From assembly GCA_026182355.1 (NCBI GenBank), contig JAPFBL010000603.1:62001-126000 (forward strand): 64,000 nt of DNA, read 5' to 3'. The DNA comes from Hermatobates lingyangjiaoensis. Its lineage: Eukaryota; Arthropoda; Insecta; Hemiptera; Hermatobatidae. The position numbers were made by a program, and so were the translations under genes. The notes below the pieces were generated by a model. That model made no database searches, was not told the origin of the DNA, and was given only the letters and a program-made list of their open reading frames with translations. Positions 32,580 through 44,208 of this stretch are shown here, piece by piece. Numbering within the stretch: the first letter of the stretch is position 1; each line of letters begins with the position of its first letter.

Positions 32580-33294
32580 TGATAATTCGTATATTTGGGG
32601 AACAGTCCTTCATTTATACATGTGAGATTAAATTTTCTGCCCACTTTTGTGCTTAATTAGTTTTTGATTTCTTTTCCAATCTCGACAGTCTTACTTTAAT
32701 TCTTTGGGAACTAGCTTGTAATAACTCTACCTATATGTTTTGTTGTCCATGTTTTTGTATTTTTACTGACGATATTCGTTTGTCTCTCTTTTTTCGACCA
32801 TCTACATGGTAGATTTTAGAACATCCCATACTGATTTTAAACTATGTTGACACATCCAACTTCTTAACTAGAAAATCTATATTTTTAACATGGGTACATT
32901 TTCATTTACTCTACTACTAGGTAGGAAATTCTGCAACTGAGACTGAATGTGAATTTGGACATGTTTCAACACTCTGTTCTGTGTATAACATGAAACTTGC
33001 AACCTGCAACAGTTTAGATTGTTTACATTATCAATATTTTAGAATTTAGTCGAGCGTTAAAAATATTGAGTATGTTTGTTAAAAATAGTTAAATAGTTTA
33101 AAATAGTATGATGTTCTAAAATCTACCCGTTAGATGGTCGAAGAAGACCGAAACGTCGGTAAAAATAAAAAAATGGACAACAAAACATATAGTATACACC
33201 TAGTTCCACAAAAGAAATTAAAGTAAGCTTCGAGATTATGGAAAAGAAATCCAAAAAACTAATTAAGACAAAAGTGGGCAGAAATTTAATCTCA

Positions 33295-33357
<63 letters not shown>

Positions 33358-33360
33358 AAA
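32580..33360. mobile_element. Inverted pair of Penelope-like 5' fragments
   Basis: Left arm 32585-32830 antisense and right arm 33121-33300 sense share the hairpin GGUC-GAAGAA-GACC with CGAAACGUCGG (right, 33131-33161) and the N-terminal coding that ends in ATTTAATCTC. Frameshifts break the coding. A long (AT)n cluster follows at 33296-33357. Confidence 0.6.
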
Positions 33361-34123
33361 GTACCAATCCTCGATATGTAAGCCAGACAGTTAGTTCCCT
33401 CCAAAAACACAAACAAAATACAATATAAATTATTTTTTATAAGAACAGTAATTAGTCAACCTGTATATATCTAAAATATAAAGTTCGAGAAAGGAGGATA
33501 AATAAACTATTGTTAGTTTTTATTAAAACTAGACAATTGATTAATAGTCCTTTCCTACATTTACAATAAAGACACTCACTGTACACTGACAAGTCAACTA
33601 ACTGTTCAATCACAGGTCAACCAACCAACCATACCTAAGAGCGAAGATTCAAATTTACATATATAAAATACTAAGTTTGTCTGTCCGCTATAGAAATAAA
33701 ACTGGAGACATTTAGATACAAAGAAACATATGGATCTTATGTAACTTTTTTTTTGGGGAACTAACTAGGTATTTTGATTTTGATCAGGGTTCTTTTTTGA
33801 GACCGTAACAAACCGCCTGAGCAACGTCGGGTAGCAAGTACAAAATAAAGTACGAACTTATTCGCCGTCCTCTCAATATTTTGACATAGTTTTCAAAAAA
33901 AATATAAATTCACTTGAATTTTTTTTTTTTTTGTTATATTCTAGTCTGGCAAAAGTAAATAGAAAATCATGTAAACTATGTTGTGCTCTTTGTTATTGTT
34001 GGTCAATTTCTATTTATATAATATTAATATTACGTACTTGAATTTTTGAATAGTGAATGCAGTATTTATGTGACATGTTTTCACTGGAGCTGCTGTGGTT
34101 GATTATTTTGTTGTTCCTATCAG

Positions 34124-34261
34124 GTGACTGCCACTGATGGTGACAAAGACAGGCCCCAGAACATTGTCTACTTCCTGACTGGACAAGGAATAGATCCTGA
34201 CAATCCAGCCAACAGCAAGTTTGACATCAACAGAACTACTGGTGAAATATACGTCCTCAAG
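34124..34261 (+). CDS. CadN: N-cadherin common exon downstream of the alternative pair
   Basis: 138 nt, 46 codons, phase 0 at both ends, acceptor TATCAG before GTG, donor AAG/GTATTC. The peptide starts VTATDGDKDRPQ and ends GEIYVLK. It is the middle of the cadherin repeat opened by either alternative exon: the ATDGD segment supplies the calcium-binding DxD-type acidic residues, and FDINRTTGEI is the usual cadherin turn, with NRT a potential N-glycosylation site. It matches the arthropod neural cadherin sequence closely. The reading frame then enters the intron (ORF continuation FYQYLFF is intronic). The next coding exon is not in this window. Confidence 0.94.
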
Positions 34262-34673
34262 GTATTCTATCAATATCTGTTTTTCCCTTATATTATTATT
34301 ATTATTCCATTATACTAACCATATGTGGCAACTTTTTGTTTTTAGTTTTCTAATTTCTTTATCTCTATATAAACTATTATATTGTTTCTCGACAAACTAA
34401 TTCAGACTATTTCATCCAATTTCAGCCAAAGTTTGCCTTTCTCAAATAAACTATAACAAGTAAATAATATTTGAATCCATTCTAAACCATCGACAATCGA
34501 TACTTCTACATATTAAATTGTAATTAAATTAATTAATTTGTAATTGTAATTAATGTAAGTAATATTAAACCATAGGTATTTGAGAAAGGACTTTATGTTT
34601 ATCCAGATCGCCTAAACTTGTTTTTTGAATGACTGCTATAATACAAGTTATCAAACAATGAAAATAAAAACAA

Positions 34674-34745
34674 GAATAATGAAATTATTCTTGAATATTA
34701 TTCAAGAATATTATTCCTGAATATTATTCTTGAATATTATTCCTG
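34674..34745 (+). repeat. Short tandem repeat of TTGAATATTATTC
   Basis: About 17-bp units (TATTATTCTTGAA / TATTATTCCTGAG) repeated four times, directly before the SINE at 34741. Confidence 0.6.
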
Positions 34746-35155
34746 AGCTCTGTTAGCTCAGTGGCAAAATACTCGCCTCTGGACTGGTTGTTTCGGGGTT
34801 CAATACCCATTCTTGACCTCACTTTATTCACGGTGACTCCCTCGGAAAAGACGTTAAGCCGTCGATCCCAAGACTTGTACGCTGTCAGGTTCAAGTCCCT
34901 TTTCTTCCTTTTTCAAGAACTAGATATACATATTTACGTAATTTTCACATGATATTTATTTCAATTATCATATATGATGAATTATAATTATTTAAGGTAT
35001 TCGTTAAAGATTCCTACTCTAAATTCATTTGAGTTAAGGCTGAATTTAGGATTCCCAAATGAAGAATAAAACTTAATTTTGTGGTATTACAAAGGGATAA
35101 TATTCGGCCTATGTTTGTTTCCTTGTAAGATTTCAACTACAACCTGACATAGCCT
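34741..35155 (+). mobile_element. Old tRNA-derived SINE split by an insertion
   Basis: Head GTTAGCTCAGTGG and B box GGGGTTCAATACCC to GTACGCTGTCAGGT (34741-34887), then about 110 bp foreign sequence, then the body resumes at GGTATTCGTTAAAGATTCC (34998) to CAACTACAACCTGACATAG. The foreign segment recurs at 35490-35580. Confidence 0.75.
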
Positions 35156-35489
35156 AATATTGAATACAGATCTGTAAAAATATATATAATACATAATCTA
35201 GACTTTGGATTGAAAAAAAAAAAAAAAAAAACAGAAGAAGGCTTAAAAGCCTCAGGTTTAGTGGCATATCATCTATACTGCAATTGAGATAAAGATGAAC
35301 GTCTGTGTGTCGTCCCTTGAGCAATCTCATTACTGCGCAGTATTTCATTGAACTAGACACGATAGTATAAATCCCAAGATTTGTCGCTGGTGAAGAAAAA
35401 ATGACCCATATGACCTGAGTTTGACACGATCAATGGCAGAATTATCATGTTTATTGCATTAGTTGATGTTAAACTAAGCATTATTTTCT

Positions 35490-35580
35490 TACTTTTTCAA
35501 GAACTAGATATACATATTTACGTAGTTTTACATCATATTTATTTCAAACATCATATATGATGAATTATAATTATTTAATA
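35490..35580 (+). repeat. Second copy of the segment inserted in the SINE
   Basis: TTTTTCAAGAACTAGATATA through GATGAATTATAATTATTTAA matches 34908-34996 closely. Confidence 0.7.
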
Positions 35581-36051
35581 AAATGACATAGATTCATGCT
35601 ATATTTAATCAAAATGGTTTAAAACCAAAGTAATAAAAAGGAAAGTTGTGAAAACTTTCTAGAAAACCTCTTCCTACTAGTTACATCATTATAACTTTGT
35701 ATTACCCTTGGAAGAGTCTGAAGAACTTTGCTTTCTCGTTTCTTTCCTTATGCAACGTTCTGTCTTTGTAGTTTCAAATCAGTTTTTATCGTCTCTACTC
35801 TGTATAAATAAAAACACTTTCATACATTATTCAATCCAAACACCGAAGTAATAAAAAAAAAAAAGTATTCAGTGACCTCTACTCCGCTTTACTGAAAACT
35901 TTTTGTCAAACTTCTATAGTTAAAGTAAGTAAATGATGATTATTTGAATATGACGGAGTCTTCATGATCACTGTTATCAAATTAGTGATAAAACAGTTTT
36001 ATCATTTCTCTTATCAGTTGAATATCTTATTATCTTCAGGATAGTTTAAAC

Positions 36052-36640
36052 CAGCACTTCTTAAACTTTTTTACTTCAGGGCGCACCTATGAAACCAAAC
36101 CAAAACTTTGGGGCGCACCTATGAAACCAAACCAAAACTTTGGGGCGCACCTATGAAACCAAACCAAAACTTTGGGCCGCACCTATGAAACCAAACCAAA
36201 ACTTTGGAGCGCACCTATGAAACCAAACCAAAACGTTGGGGCGCATCACTGATTTTAATATAGAAAATTTAGTCCTGTGATTTGATAACAGGAAAATGAT
36301 TGGAAATTAAAATGTATAGTTTTTTTTAAGAAAAAGAAAGCAAGAGAGAGAGAGAGAGACAGAGAGAGTGAGGGCTAGTAAAAATGATTTAAATCCCCGA
36401 GTAAAGGCACAGATGAAGTATTATCCATTCATGCTTAAAGATTAAAGAAATTTACCTTCCAGTTCAAAATATGAAGTAGCCGAGACTTGACTCAGACTTG
36501 AAAACCCCATACTTGGTGTTTTCTCAAATAAATTAAAATGGTGCAAAAACTAAAATATAAATCTGTTATATAAACTTAATCTTCCATTATCTTGGGGCGC
36601 ACCTGGCTACCTTCCAGGGCGCACCGTTTGAGAAGCACTG
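36052..36640. mobile_element. hAT-type MITE with perfect 8-bp target duplication
   Basis: 589 bp. Ends CAGCACTTCTTAAAC and (complement) CAGTGCTTCTCAAAC; GTTTAAAC at 36044-36051 and 36641-36648. GGGCGCACC occurs near both ends as a subterminal motif, and near the left end it is amplified into a minisatellite. No transposase. Confidence 0.9.
36081..36244 (+). repeat. 32-bp minisatellite inside the MITE, 5 copies
   Basis: GCGCACCTATGAAACC starts at 36081, 36113, 36145, 36177 and 36209, exact 32-bp period with single-base changes. Confidence 0.93.
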
Positions 36641-36859
36641 GTTTAAACCATTAAACCCTTGAATGACTGATAACCACTAACTGTGTTACGTATTTTATGG
36701 AAATCAAAATTGTTTGAGTTTTTATATATAACATGGTGATATTTTCATTGTTGCTAAAATATCACTATACATAGTGCAGTACAGTATGGTCGTATTTCGA
36801 ATACCAGTGTAACATTTATAAAATGAATGGTAATACGATAGTTGAAAGTTTCCAAACAA

Positions 36860-37445
36860 ACCAAGTTTTTTTATTTAAACTACGCGTTTCGAACACTTAG
36901 TGTTCATCATCAGGTAACATCCAGTAGAAGCAGTGGAAGACAGCCGACTGATGCAATGGGACTGGGACAGGTGATTGACGTTTCGAACACTTAGTGTTCA
37001 CAATCAGGTAACATGTAATGGGAGCAGTGGAGGACAGGCGATTGTCGCAATGGGACTAACATTGAGACAGTCGCCTGTCTTCCACCACTTATATTGGATA
37101 TTACTTGATGGTAATCAGGTAATACTAAGAACACTAAGCGTTCGAAACGTCAATCACCTGTCTCAGTCCCATTGCATCAATCAGCTGTCCTCCATTGCTT
37201 CTATTGGATGTTACCTGATGTTGAACACTAAGCGTTCGAAACGTCAATCACCTGTCCCAGTCCCATTGCATCAGTCGCCTGTCTTCCACTGCTTCTATTG
37301 GATATTACCTGATGGTGAACACTAAGCGTTCGAAACGTCAATCACCTGTCCCATTGCATCAGTCGGCTGTCCTCCAGTGCTTCTATTGAATGTTACCTGA
37401 TGATGAACACTAAGTGTTTGAAATGCGTAGTTTAAAAAAAAAAAC
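36860..37445. repeat. Tandem and inverted array of family D ribozyme units
   Basis: Units of about 94 bp, each with a GAACACTAAG-C/T-GTTCGAAACG hairpin. Antisense motif copies lie at about 36886 and 36980; sense copies at 37134-37150, 37215-37243, 37308-37338 and 37396-37425 (spacing 93, 95 and about 88). Sense cores read CUGAUGU, CUGAUGG and, in the last copy, CUGAUGA. The spacer CCATTGCATCAGTCGCCTGT repeats in each unit. Apparent coding in this stretch follows from the repeat. Confidence 0.8.
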
Positions 37446-37499
37446 TTCTTTTTGTGAGTTGAGACTTGAAATTATCGTTTTCACCCAGTATTGGAGGGG

Positions 37500-37829
37500 G
37501 GGGGGGGCAGGATAGCTCAGTGGTTAAAGTACTCGCCTCTGAACTGATAGGACCGGGGTTCGATCCCCACCTGGCCCTTGATTTATTCACGCGGGAGGTG
37601 AATAATTCTGAGCGCGTCGTCCCTCGGAGAGGACGTTAAACTGTCGGTCCTGAGCCTGTACGATGTCATGTACTCGTTAAAGATCTCTACTCTAAATACA
37701 CTTGAGTTAAGCAAAATTTAGGACTCCCCCTGAAGAATCAGTCTTCATTGTGTGGTATCACAAAGGGCCAATACTCGGCCTACGTGTATTCCCTTCTGGG
37801 ACTACCACTGCAACCTAACCTAACCTACC
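37500..37829 (+). mobile_element. tRNA-derived SINE, full length, inserted in a family D repeat
   Basis: Head GGGGGCAGGATAGCTCAGTGG region with a 12-G run before it, B box GGGGTTCGATCC, full body, tail AACCTAACCTAACCTA. The flanking family D sequence continues on both sides (ACCCAGTA before, CCCAAGTATGAGTAAATAC after). Confidence 0.9.
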
Positions 37830-38799
37830 CCAAGTATGAGTAAATACAACTTAATTACGGATTGCCCATCTAATGAGTTAAGTTTGTAAGGCTACTACAT
37901 AACTACACCGTTCTGCATTACACTCTGAACATGTAGTATTCGTATTTAGAATCTCACTGTGACATTCAGTCGTGATGTTGCTAGTATATGATACATAGTT
38001 TATATAATAACAAACTACGTAACAATTTATTTATATCGTATTTAAAATATTGTAACTTGTTAAAACTAGGTTACATTTGTAAATCACTTGTTCATTATTT
38101 GTTAATTACAATAAAAAAGATGTAAGCAATAAGATTTCAATGTGGTGTTTCTTGTTAGTAATATATGCGTCAATTAATATTTACGACTGCTTTTTGAATT
38201 ATGGCCAAAGTTGGAGAGCTGTTTAAGTAATATGTAAAGGAGAAGTGTTTCTTGATGCGTATGTTAGGCTGGGCACTTTGTTCTTGATATCATTTCAATG
38301 GAGTGCGGTGAATTCAGGCATCTTGAGCAGCTGGAGCGTTCCCAGGCAGCTACATAGTTGTATGACATAACGAAATATCTGCCTTTCTTCTTATAAACTA
38401 GAAGTCAAGTTATAAAAATTATTTTAAAATAATTTTGCTACAGCTTTATTATTCCGAACATTTTTAAACAAATCAATTTAAAATAAAAAAAGTATATTAA
38501 ATTTTCCTAAATTAAAGAGATATTATCCTCTTTAGACAAATTATATTAAAAGAATAAACTTTGATGTTTCAAAATTTGATTTATTATACGAACTCCGTAA
38601 ATATATTAAATATTAAAGATATTTTCCAAGCTTAATTGACAAGAGAAAAATAATTAAGTTACCTACTTCTGTGACATTTGTGGTAATTTTTATTTACGAA
38701 AATGAAATTACTCTAATTTAAATTTCGTAAGATTTTAAAATAAAATTAAATTAAATGAATTTAAATAGTTACTGATTAGCAGAATGGATAAAATAATGT

Positions 38800-38872
38800 C
38801 CATTCCTTAAGAACTCTCTCCCTGAACCATTCCTTAAGAACTCTCTCCCGGAACCATTCCTTAAGAACTCAT
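38800..38872 (+). repeat. 27-bp tandem repeat, 2.7 copies
   Basis: CCATTCCTTAAGAACTCTCT at 38800, 38827 and 38854. Confidence 0.85.
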
Positions 38873-39135
38873 ATTCAATACCAGTTTGTAGAAATTATTA
38901 AAATCCTTACTCGGTATAATGTTCATTTCACAAATTTGAGCGTTAATAACAGGGTTTAAGTCTTTTATGTAAAGGACTTCAAGTATTCTCAATTTGTTAA
39001 CATCACTATTCTTCTGTAGTATTTTTGTGTCTTTCTCTAACATTTTACGTGTTATAGTTACATTATGGGCTTCTCTTGCGTGATTCTTAGAAGCTCCACT
39101 TATTAGGTATTGATAGTTTTGTGGTTGTCATCCCA
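38861..39135 (-). pseudogene. Penelope-like GIY-YIG endonuclease, C-terminal part
   Basis: Minus strand: YVGMTTTKLS (GIY-YIG motif remnant), a frame change, then ASKNHAREAHNVTITRKML and EKDTKILQKNSDVNKLRILE, VLYIKDLNPVINAQ. The last block is the usual end of this endonuclease family. The 60-residue open part is 38861-39043. Confidence 0.7.
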
Positions 39136-39367
39136 ACATAATTTGAAGGCAGGGTTGCACCGTCCCCTGTATCGCAAGTATACAGGGGACTGTATACTAA
39201 TATTGATATATTAGATGACATTTTTACATATCAGACAAACCTTTACCCTGACGGTTTCTTAACACGAGCTGCCGAGTTTTTTAATTTTTGTAGTATATTC
39301 TTAGGTTTACCCTATCATTAGGGTTTGGGGTAACCACATTATTGTTAATGATCTTTCTAAGAGGCTG

Positions 39368-39840
39368 GTGGCCTCGATCCTTCGGGCGATTCTTCTTTCC
39401 TCTGGCTGCAGTTGCCATAACATCTGTCCTAGAGACAGTGAGTTTTTATATTAGAATACGTTGGAAGCAGGTCTTCTCTTAAACATATGTGGTTGAAATT
39501 CGTAGCAGCTTCTGCACTCACTAGCTTTGCGCTGGTGGCCTCGATCCTTCGGGCGATTCTTCTTTCCTCTGGCTGCAGTTGCCATAACATCTGTCCTAGA
39601 GACATCGTTGATATTCCAACTATTTTCCGAGCTTTCGACCATAGAAACGTTGGTCATCATCAGGTAAAGCATGCCTTGTAGTCAAGAGCTTAAATAGCTA
39701 TCTGAGTGGATCTTGCTCCTGGTTGGTCTAAAGTTCTGACTCGCCCGAAGGATCGAGGCCACCAGCGCAAAGCTAGTGAGTGCAGAAGCTGCTGCAAATT
39801 TCAACCACATATGTTTAAGAGAAGACCTGCTGCCAATGTA

Positions 39841-39845
<5 letters not shown>
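39368..39845. mobile_element. Penelope-like 5' fragment foldback with ribozyme
   Basis: Antisense arm 39443-39670 and sense arm 39725-39845 share the coding ...AEAAANFNHICLREDLLP, which ends in (AT)n at 39846. The block GGTGGCCTCGATCCTTCGGG is also duplicated directly (39368 and 39533). Confidence 0.6.
39624..39669 (-). ncRNA. Hammerhead ribozyme, family G
   Basis: Minus strand: CUGAUGA, extra U, stem II GACCA/UGGUC, GAAA, then G-C directly stacked on A-U with no loop, CUC cleavage triplet, and stem I with one mismatch (GGAAA/UUUAC). It differs in sequence from other families but keeps the pairing. Confidence 0.65.
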
Positions 39846-39887
<42 letters not shown>

Positions 39888-39888
<1 letters not shown>

Positions 39889-41272
39889 CTTTATAAATAA
39901 AATAATGATTTTGTCTGTACATTGCTCAGAACTGACTCATTTCAAGTTTTCTTTACGTTTCATACATTGGAGAAACCGAATCCACCCTTAGAAAAATTTC
40001 TGTCGGTTTGTCGGTTTGTCGGTTTGTCCGCAAAACTTTGTCACAGGTAAACTCAGCTACCATAAGACATATAAAGCTGAAACTTTTACAGTAGATTTGT
40101 GTAGGTCTAACTTAAAATATAGGCTATGAATTGATTGGAAATTCAACGTAGAAGTGAAGTTATGGACGTTTAACGGAAAAATGTTTGTCACAAGTAAACT
40201 CAGCCACCATAAGACATAGCAAGCTGAAACATTGACACTGGATTTGTGTGGGCCTAACTTAAAATATGGGCTCTAACTAGATTATTAATTCAATACAGAA
40301 GCGAAGTTATGGGGCTTTTAGCTGTATTTTCCTAACTTCACAGACAAGTTTGTTTTGAAAATACACAGGTGTGGCAAGTAGGTATTGTTAGTTGATTTTA
40401 ATTTCAATTGAGCATATGAATATATTGCGTATTTGACATCATTGAAATGGTGTTTCACAGAGTTAAGGATGTACTATCTATTGAGAATAAATCTTTTGTA
40501 AACGAGCAATTCTCAGCCCTTAATATGAACAGGCATGAGAAATCAACAAACAAGTTCTTACGCTATATGAAACCGAGGAAAGAACTTACAAGTCAGTAAA
40601 GAAATTGGATTAGTGATGAAGAAGCAGTTCATTATCTAATTGAATTTATTGACTCTGAATTTATTTCTCCTGGACTGCCTGCTCATGAGTAAAAACTTAA
40701 AGTAGGAGAACCAATCATGCTGCAATTTAGTAGCAGTAACAAATTTCATGTTACGAAACATGAGTGCCCCAAAACTGTGCAACGGGACACGACTCTGAGT
40801 TCGTGCTCTACACAGGTATGCCATAGAGGCGGACATAATGACTGGATGTGGTATTGGGGAGTCTGTGTGTATACCACACATACCATTGATTCCGAGCCAC
40901 TGTCTGTTTACGTTGAAATTATTGCAAAGTCCGGTCAGAGTCTATTTCGCAATGACGTTAACTAAGTCGCAAAGGGAGACTTTATCTAACGCAGGAATTC
41001 AAGTTAGCAAAACCAAGTTTTTCTCACGTGGTCAACTGTAGTTTACTTGCTCAATAGTCAGAGGTTTCAACTGATTGTTCCTCCATGAACCTGAAGGACA
41101 GACAGCTAATGTAGTGTATACAGAGGCATTTGTTTAACACTGTACTAATAATGGTGTTTTCTACTATTCTACAATTTCTTATTATAGTATTAGTATAATA
41201 CTATAATTGATATTTTGGAATACCAAGTATAATAGAATTTTTGATTCCGTCAAAGACGGGTACATTTGCTAG
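39888..41272 (+). mobile_element. Helitron with both termini, non-autonomous
   Basis: 5' end TCTTTATAAATAAAA preceded by A; 3' end hairpin CCGTC-AAA-GACGG (41247-41259) followed 9 nt later by CTAG and T. This is the expected Helitron A/T insertion with CTRR terminus. It carries only the end of a helicase. The first 500 bp match an antisense copy at 60100-60732. Confidence 0.8.
40608..41130 (+). pseudogene. Helitron Pif1-like helicase C-terminus, broken
   Basis: The + strand in shifting frames: FIDSEFISPGLPAHE, KLKVGEPIMLQF, then MTGCGIGESVCIPHIPLIPS, SPVRVYFAMTLTKSQRETLS and FFSRGQL-stop-FTCSIV. These correspond to the last helicase motifs of Helitron proteins (IPRIPL, FAMTINKSQGQTL, GQLYVACSR). 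Q-to-R in KSQR and several stops show inactivity. Confidence 0.78.
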
Positions 41273-41880
41273 TATATACATAAATGTATAAGCTAAAGTA
41301 TTTTGAAATGAATGAATGATGGCAAAGTGTGTTGTTGGCATAGCAGAGTGGATCTAAAGAGCAGCCGGTGAATAGCATTGGTAATGATGTTACAATGGCC
41401 ACACGTGCTTCGTAAGTCAAGTCTGATTGGGCTAATCATATTGAGATTATATCCCAGGTCGCACTGCGCGCCAATGGCATGAGTGCTCAGCCTTTGCAGC
41501 ACTAAGTCTTAATTGAGAGCCACTACAGCTTCCCTTTTACCCTAATCTATCCAGTTATCTACCACCCTCATCCCCGCGTTAGCTTGTCTATTACTCTTGA
41601 CCTAGGTACCGTTATGCGGAGTAACTGTCAGAATTCGTGCTTAGCATTGCATTGCTTGAAGTGCCCTCGGGTACCTCCATGCTTTCAATGGAGGTGGCTA
41701 AAGGGTAACTTGTCAACAAGGCGGCCTTAGTCTTGACTAAGTGGTTATGGCACAAAATGCCGAGGAACGCGAAAATCAAAACTGGCCCTCATCCCCGCAG
41801 TCTTTTGCTTCTTTCAATAGATTAATACAGTACAGATAGTACTGTACAGTACAATAAAATAGTATAAATTGCCCCAGCAA

Positions 41881-42475
41881 ACTTCGTACGGTGAATGTCG
41901 TGTTTCCTTCAACTAAACTTAATTTGATATTTGATTATTAATATAATAGCTAACCCGACAGACTCTATACTGCCATACCTATAACAGACGTATTCAATTC
42001 GACAGAAATAAAACCTGATATAAAAAATCTGTAGTGGCCTACACTCAACTTTATTATAAGTAAGCACAATATAAAACTTCGTACGGTGCATGTCGTGTTT
42101 CCTTCAGCTAAACTTAATTTGATATTTGATTATTAATATAATAGCTAACCCGACAGACTCTATACTGCCATACCTATAACAGACGTATTCAATTCGACAG
42201 AAATAAAACCTGATATAAAAAATCTATAGTGTCCTGCACTCAACTTTATTATAAGTAAGCAGAATATAAAACTTCGTACGGTGAATGTCGTGTTTCCTTC
42301 AGCTAAACTTAATTTGATATTTGATTATTAATATAATAGCTAACCCGACAGACTCTATACTTCCATACCTATAACAGACATATTCAATTCGAACAGAAAT
42401 AAAACCTGATATAAAAAATCTGTAGTGGCCTACACTCAACTTTATTATAAGTAAGCAGAATATAAAACTCGTTAA
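41881..42475 (+). repeat. 195-bp tandem repeat, about 3 copies
   Basis: ACTTCGTACGGTG begins at 41881, 42076 and 42271; copies differ at only a few positions. A diverged single antisense copy lies at 58375-58560. No coding function recognised. Confidence 0.88.
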
Positions 42476-42879
42476 CAAACAAACTGATGTTTTATTCGAT
42501 TAGTCAAACAGTTCGCTCCATAACCATCTATCACACCATAGAATGCATCAGAAAATATATGTTTGATTGGGGTTAACTTTTCATAAATACCGATCAAACC
42601 CCTAGACAATGGTTCAATATGATGAATTTCTTGAGTTACTCAGAAAATACAATATTGTCATTAAGTTAATTTTGCAAAGTAAAATACTACATTTGCCATC
42701 CTGATAAAGAGATGTGGGTTTTCAGAATAATAGAAAGGACACCCGACTGAACAGAAATACTGAATCCGTTTTACAATCTAAAAATTAATTTTCAAAAATT
42801 AAAAAACTAGTATCAATAATTCTATCGAATAAATGGAAAGGATATTTGGTACAGGAACTCCTTTTCATATATATACGGG

Positions 42880-43075
42880 TTCAAAATTCAAGAAGAGTAA
42901 CACATAGAGTAAGGAAACACACTTACGGACTCAAATTTTCGGGTAATCCGTCTTCAGGAAAAGATATATATATATATATATCGTTCCTGTGTTACAGTTT
43001 TTCCTGTGTTACACACACTAAAAAGACTCACAACGGTATTACGACATTCGTCGTCATCGGGCAGATGTAGTCCTT
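42880..43075. repeat. Family C and G ribozyme fragments around (AT)n
   Basis: Antisense family C motif about 42920-42965 (core CUGAAGA kept), (AT)n 42964-42981, then an antisense motif at about 43035-43065 with CCGAUGA in place of CUGAUGA. Confidence 0.45.
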
Positions 43076-43079
43076 TTGA

Positions 43080-43335
43080 GTAGCAGAAGCCAACTGTATA
43101 TATAATATATATCAATGATCAAACCACAATAAGAAATGGGAAAACAAGACTAAGATCTTTCAACCGTAACAAGCGGTCTTCGTCAAAATCCAACTGAGTT
43201 GGGTTTTTGACTCTGACGAAGACCGCTTGTTACGGTTGAAAGATCTTAGTCTTGTTTTCCCATTTCTTATTGTGGTTTGATCATTTGATTGCTATTTCAC
43301 GTGTTTATGTGAAATCTTTTTATATAATATATATA
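43080..43335. repeat. Palindromic ribozyme locus, family A
   Basis: Antisense unit 43148-43190 (core damaged, UUUUGACGA) and sense unit 43209-43251 (intact), outer ends at (AT)n on both sides. Confidence 0.75.
43209..43251 (+). ncRNA. Hammerhead ribozyme, family A, intact
   Basis: Consensus 43-mer as at 6178-6220. Confidence 0.75.
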
Positions 43336-44190
43336 CTGAAACAATCAAAGGAAATTGTTGTGGATTAAAATTAAAACACTAATATAATGAACAGAAAATT
43401 CTTTGTAATGAGTCATATATATTTCAAAGAAATTGGTTCTATAAGAAATTCAAATGTGTTTTTTATTTCTTGCATTTATTAAAGGCTGGGCTATATTTTT
43501 TTAAAATATTAAAAATAGGGGGTCATGCTTATTTGTTGGCGTCCATCTTTCACTTTGGCCTACCTGAAAAATTTTTGAAATCAATGTGACCCGCGAGACA
43601 AAAAGTTTGCTCACCCTTGGGTTAGCAATTAAAAAAAAAACACGATTGACTTGAAAATAGTACTCTATTATCTGTTGTGGCCTTTGAGCAACTATATGAG
43701 AATAACAATATGTTACTAATATCGTATAAAGGTTTTTTCTTTAACATCTTTATTTGCATATATATAACTACGCATATTCTGCGTAACAAACATATGTAGT
43801 AAGAGATTAAACAATAACTTCGATGCATGTGAGCAAAGAATGAAACCCATTGGTTCAACTTTTCACTTTGTTAACGTACTCGTATAAAGGTAAATTCGAA
43901 ATCTGTAATAATTTTATAGGAAATAAAATTTGTGGATTTAAAGTTAGCGATGAGATAAATAAGGTAGAAACTATGTGTCCATGACTGGATAGTTTGAGAT
44001 GTGCTTGAGAATCAGTTAAATGGAAAATATGTAGCAAGTAAGATGTTTTCAAGATTCTTAAGCGTTTGTCATATTTCATATAGATAAAACGTAAAGTGGA
44101 CTTTCTGTTTGAGATATGTAGAGAGTTACGTGAGTAATTGAATGGTGGATGTAAAAGCGGTTAAGTTTTGAACTGCTTACGGGGGTGTAT

Positions 44191-44208
44191 GGGGGGGGGG
44201 GGGGGGGG
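44191..44208 (+). repeat. Run of 18 G
   Basis: Uninterrupted G tract in otherwise AT-rich DNA. Confidence 0.9.

Larger units (their letters stand above)
23222..34123 (+). other. Intron from version B exon to the common exon
   Basis: About 10.9 kb from donor GTCAGT to acceptor TTCCTATCAG. It contains ribozyme palindromes, a 36-bp minisatellite, a dispersed repeat in two copies, and an inverted pair of Penelope-like element remnants, all described separately. No additional cadherin coding was seen on the + strand. Confidence 0.75.

Noticed and set aside
36975..37325. 116-codon open frame as a gene
   Set aside because: Its peptide repeats with the ~94-bp ribozyme array and it lies across inverted copies; no conserved domain.
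41330..41800. Possible RNA gene in a locally GC-richer stretch
   Set aside because: No tRNA, snRNA or rRNA signature could be recognised by eye.
43505..43620. End of a hAT-like element (TTTGCTCACCCTTGGGTTAGC)
   Set aside because: Resembles a hAT terminus but no opposite end or target duplication found.
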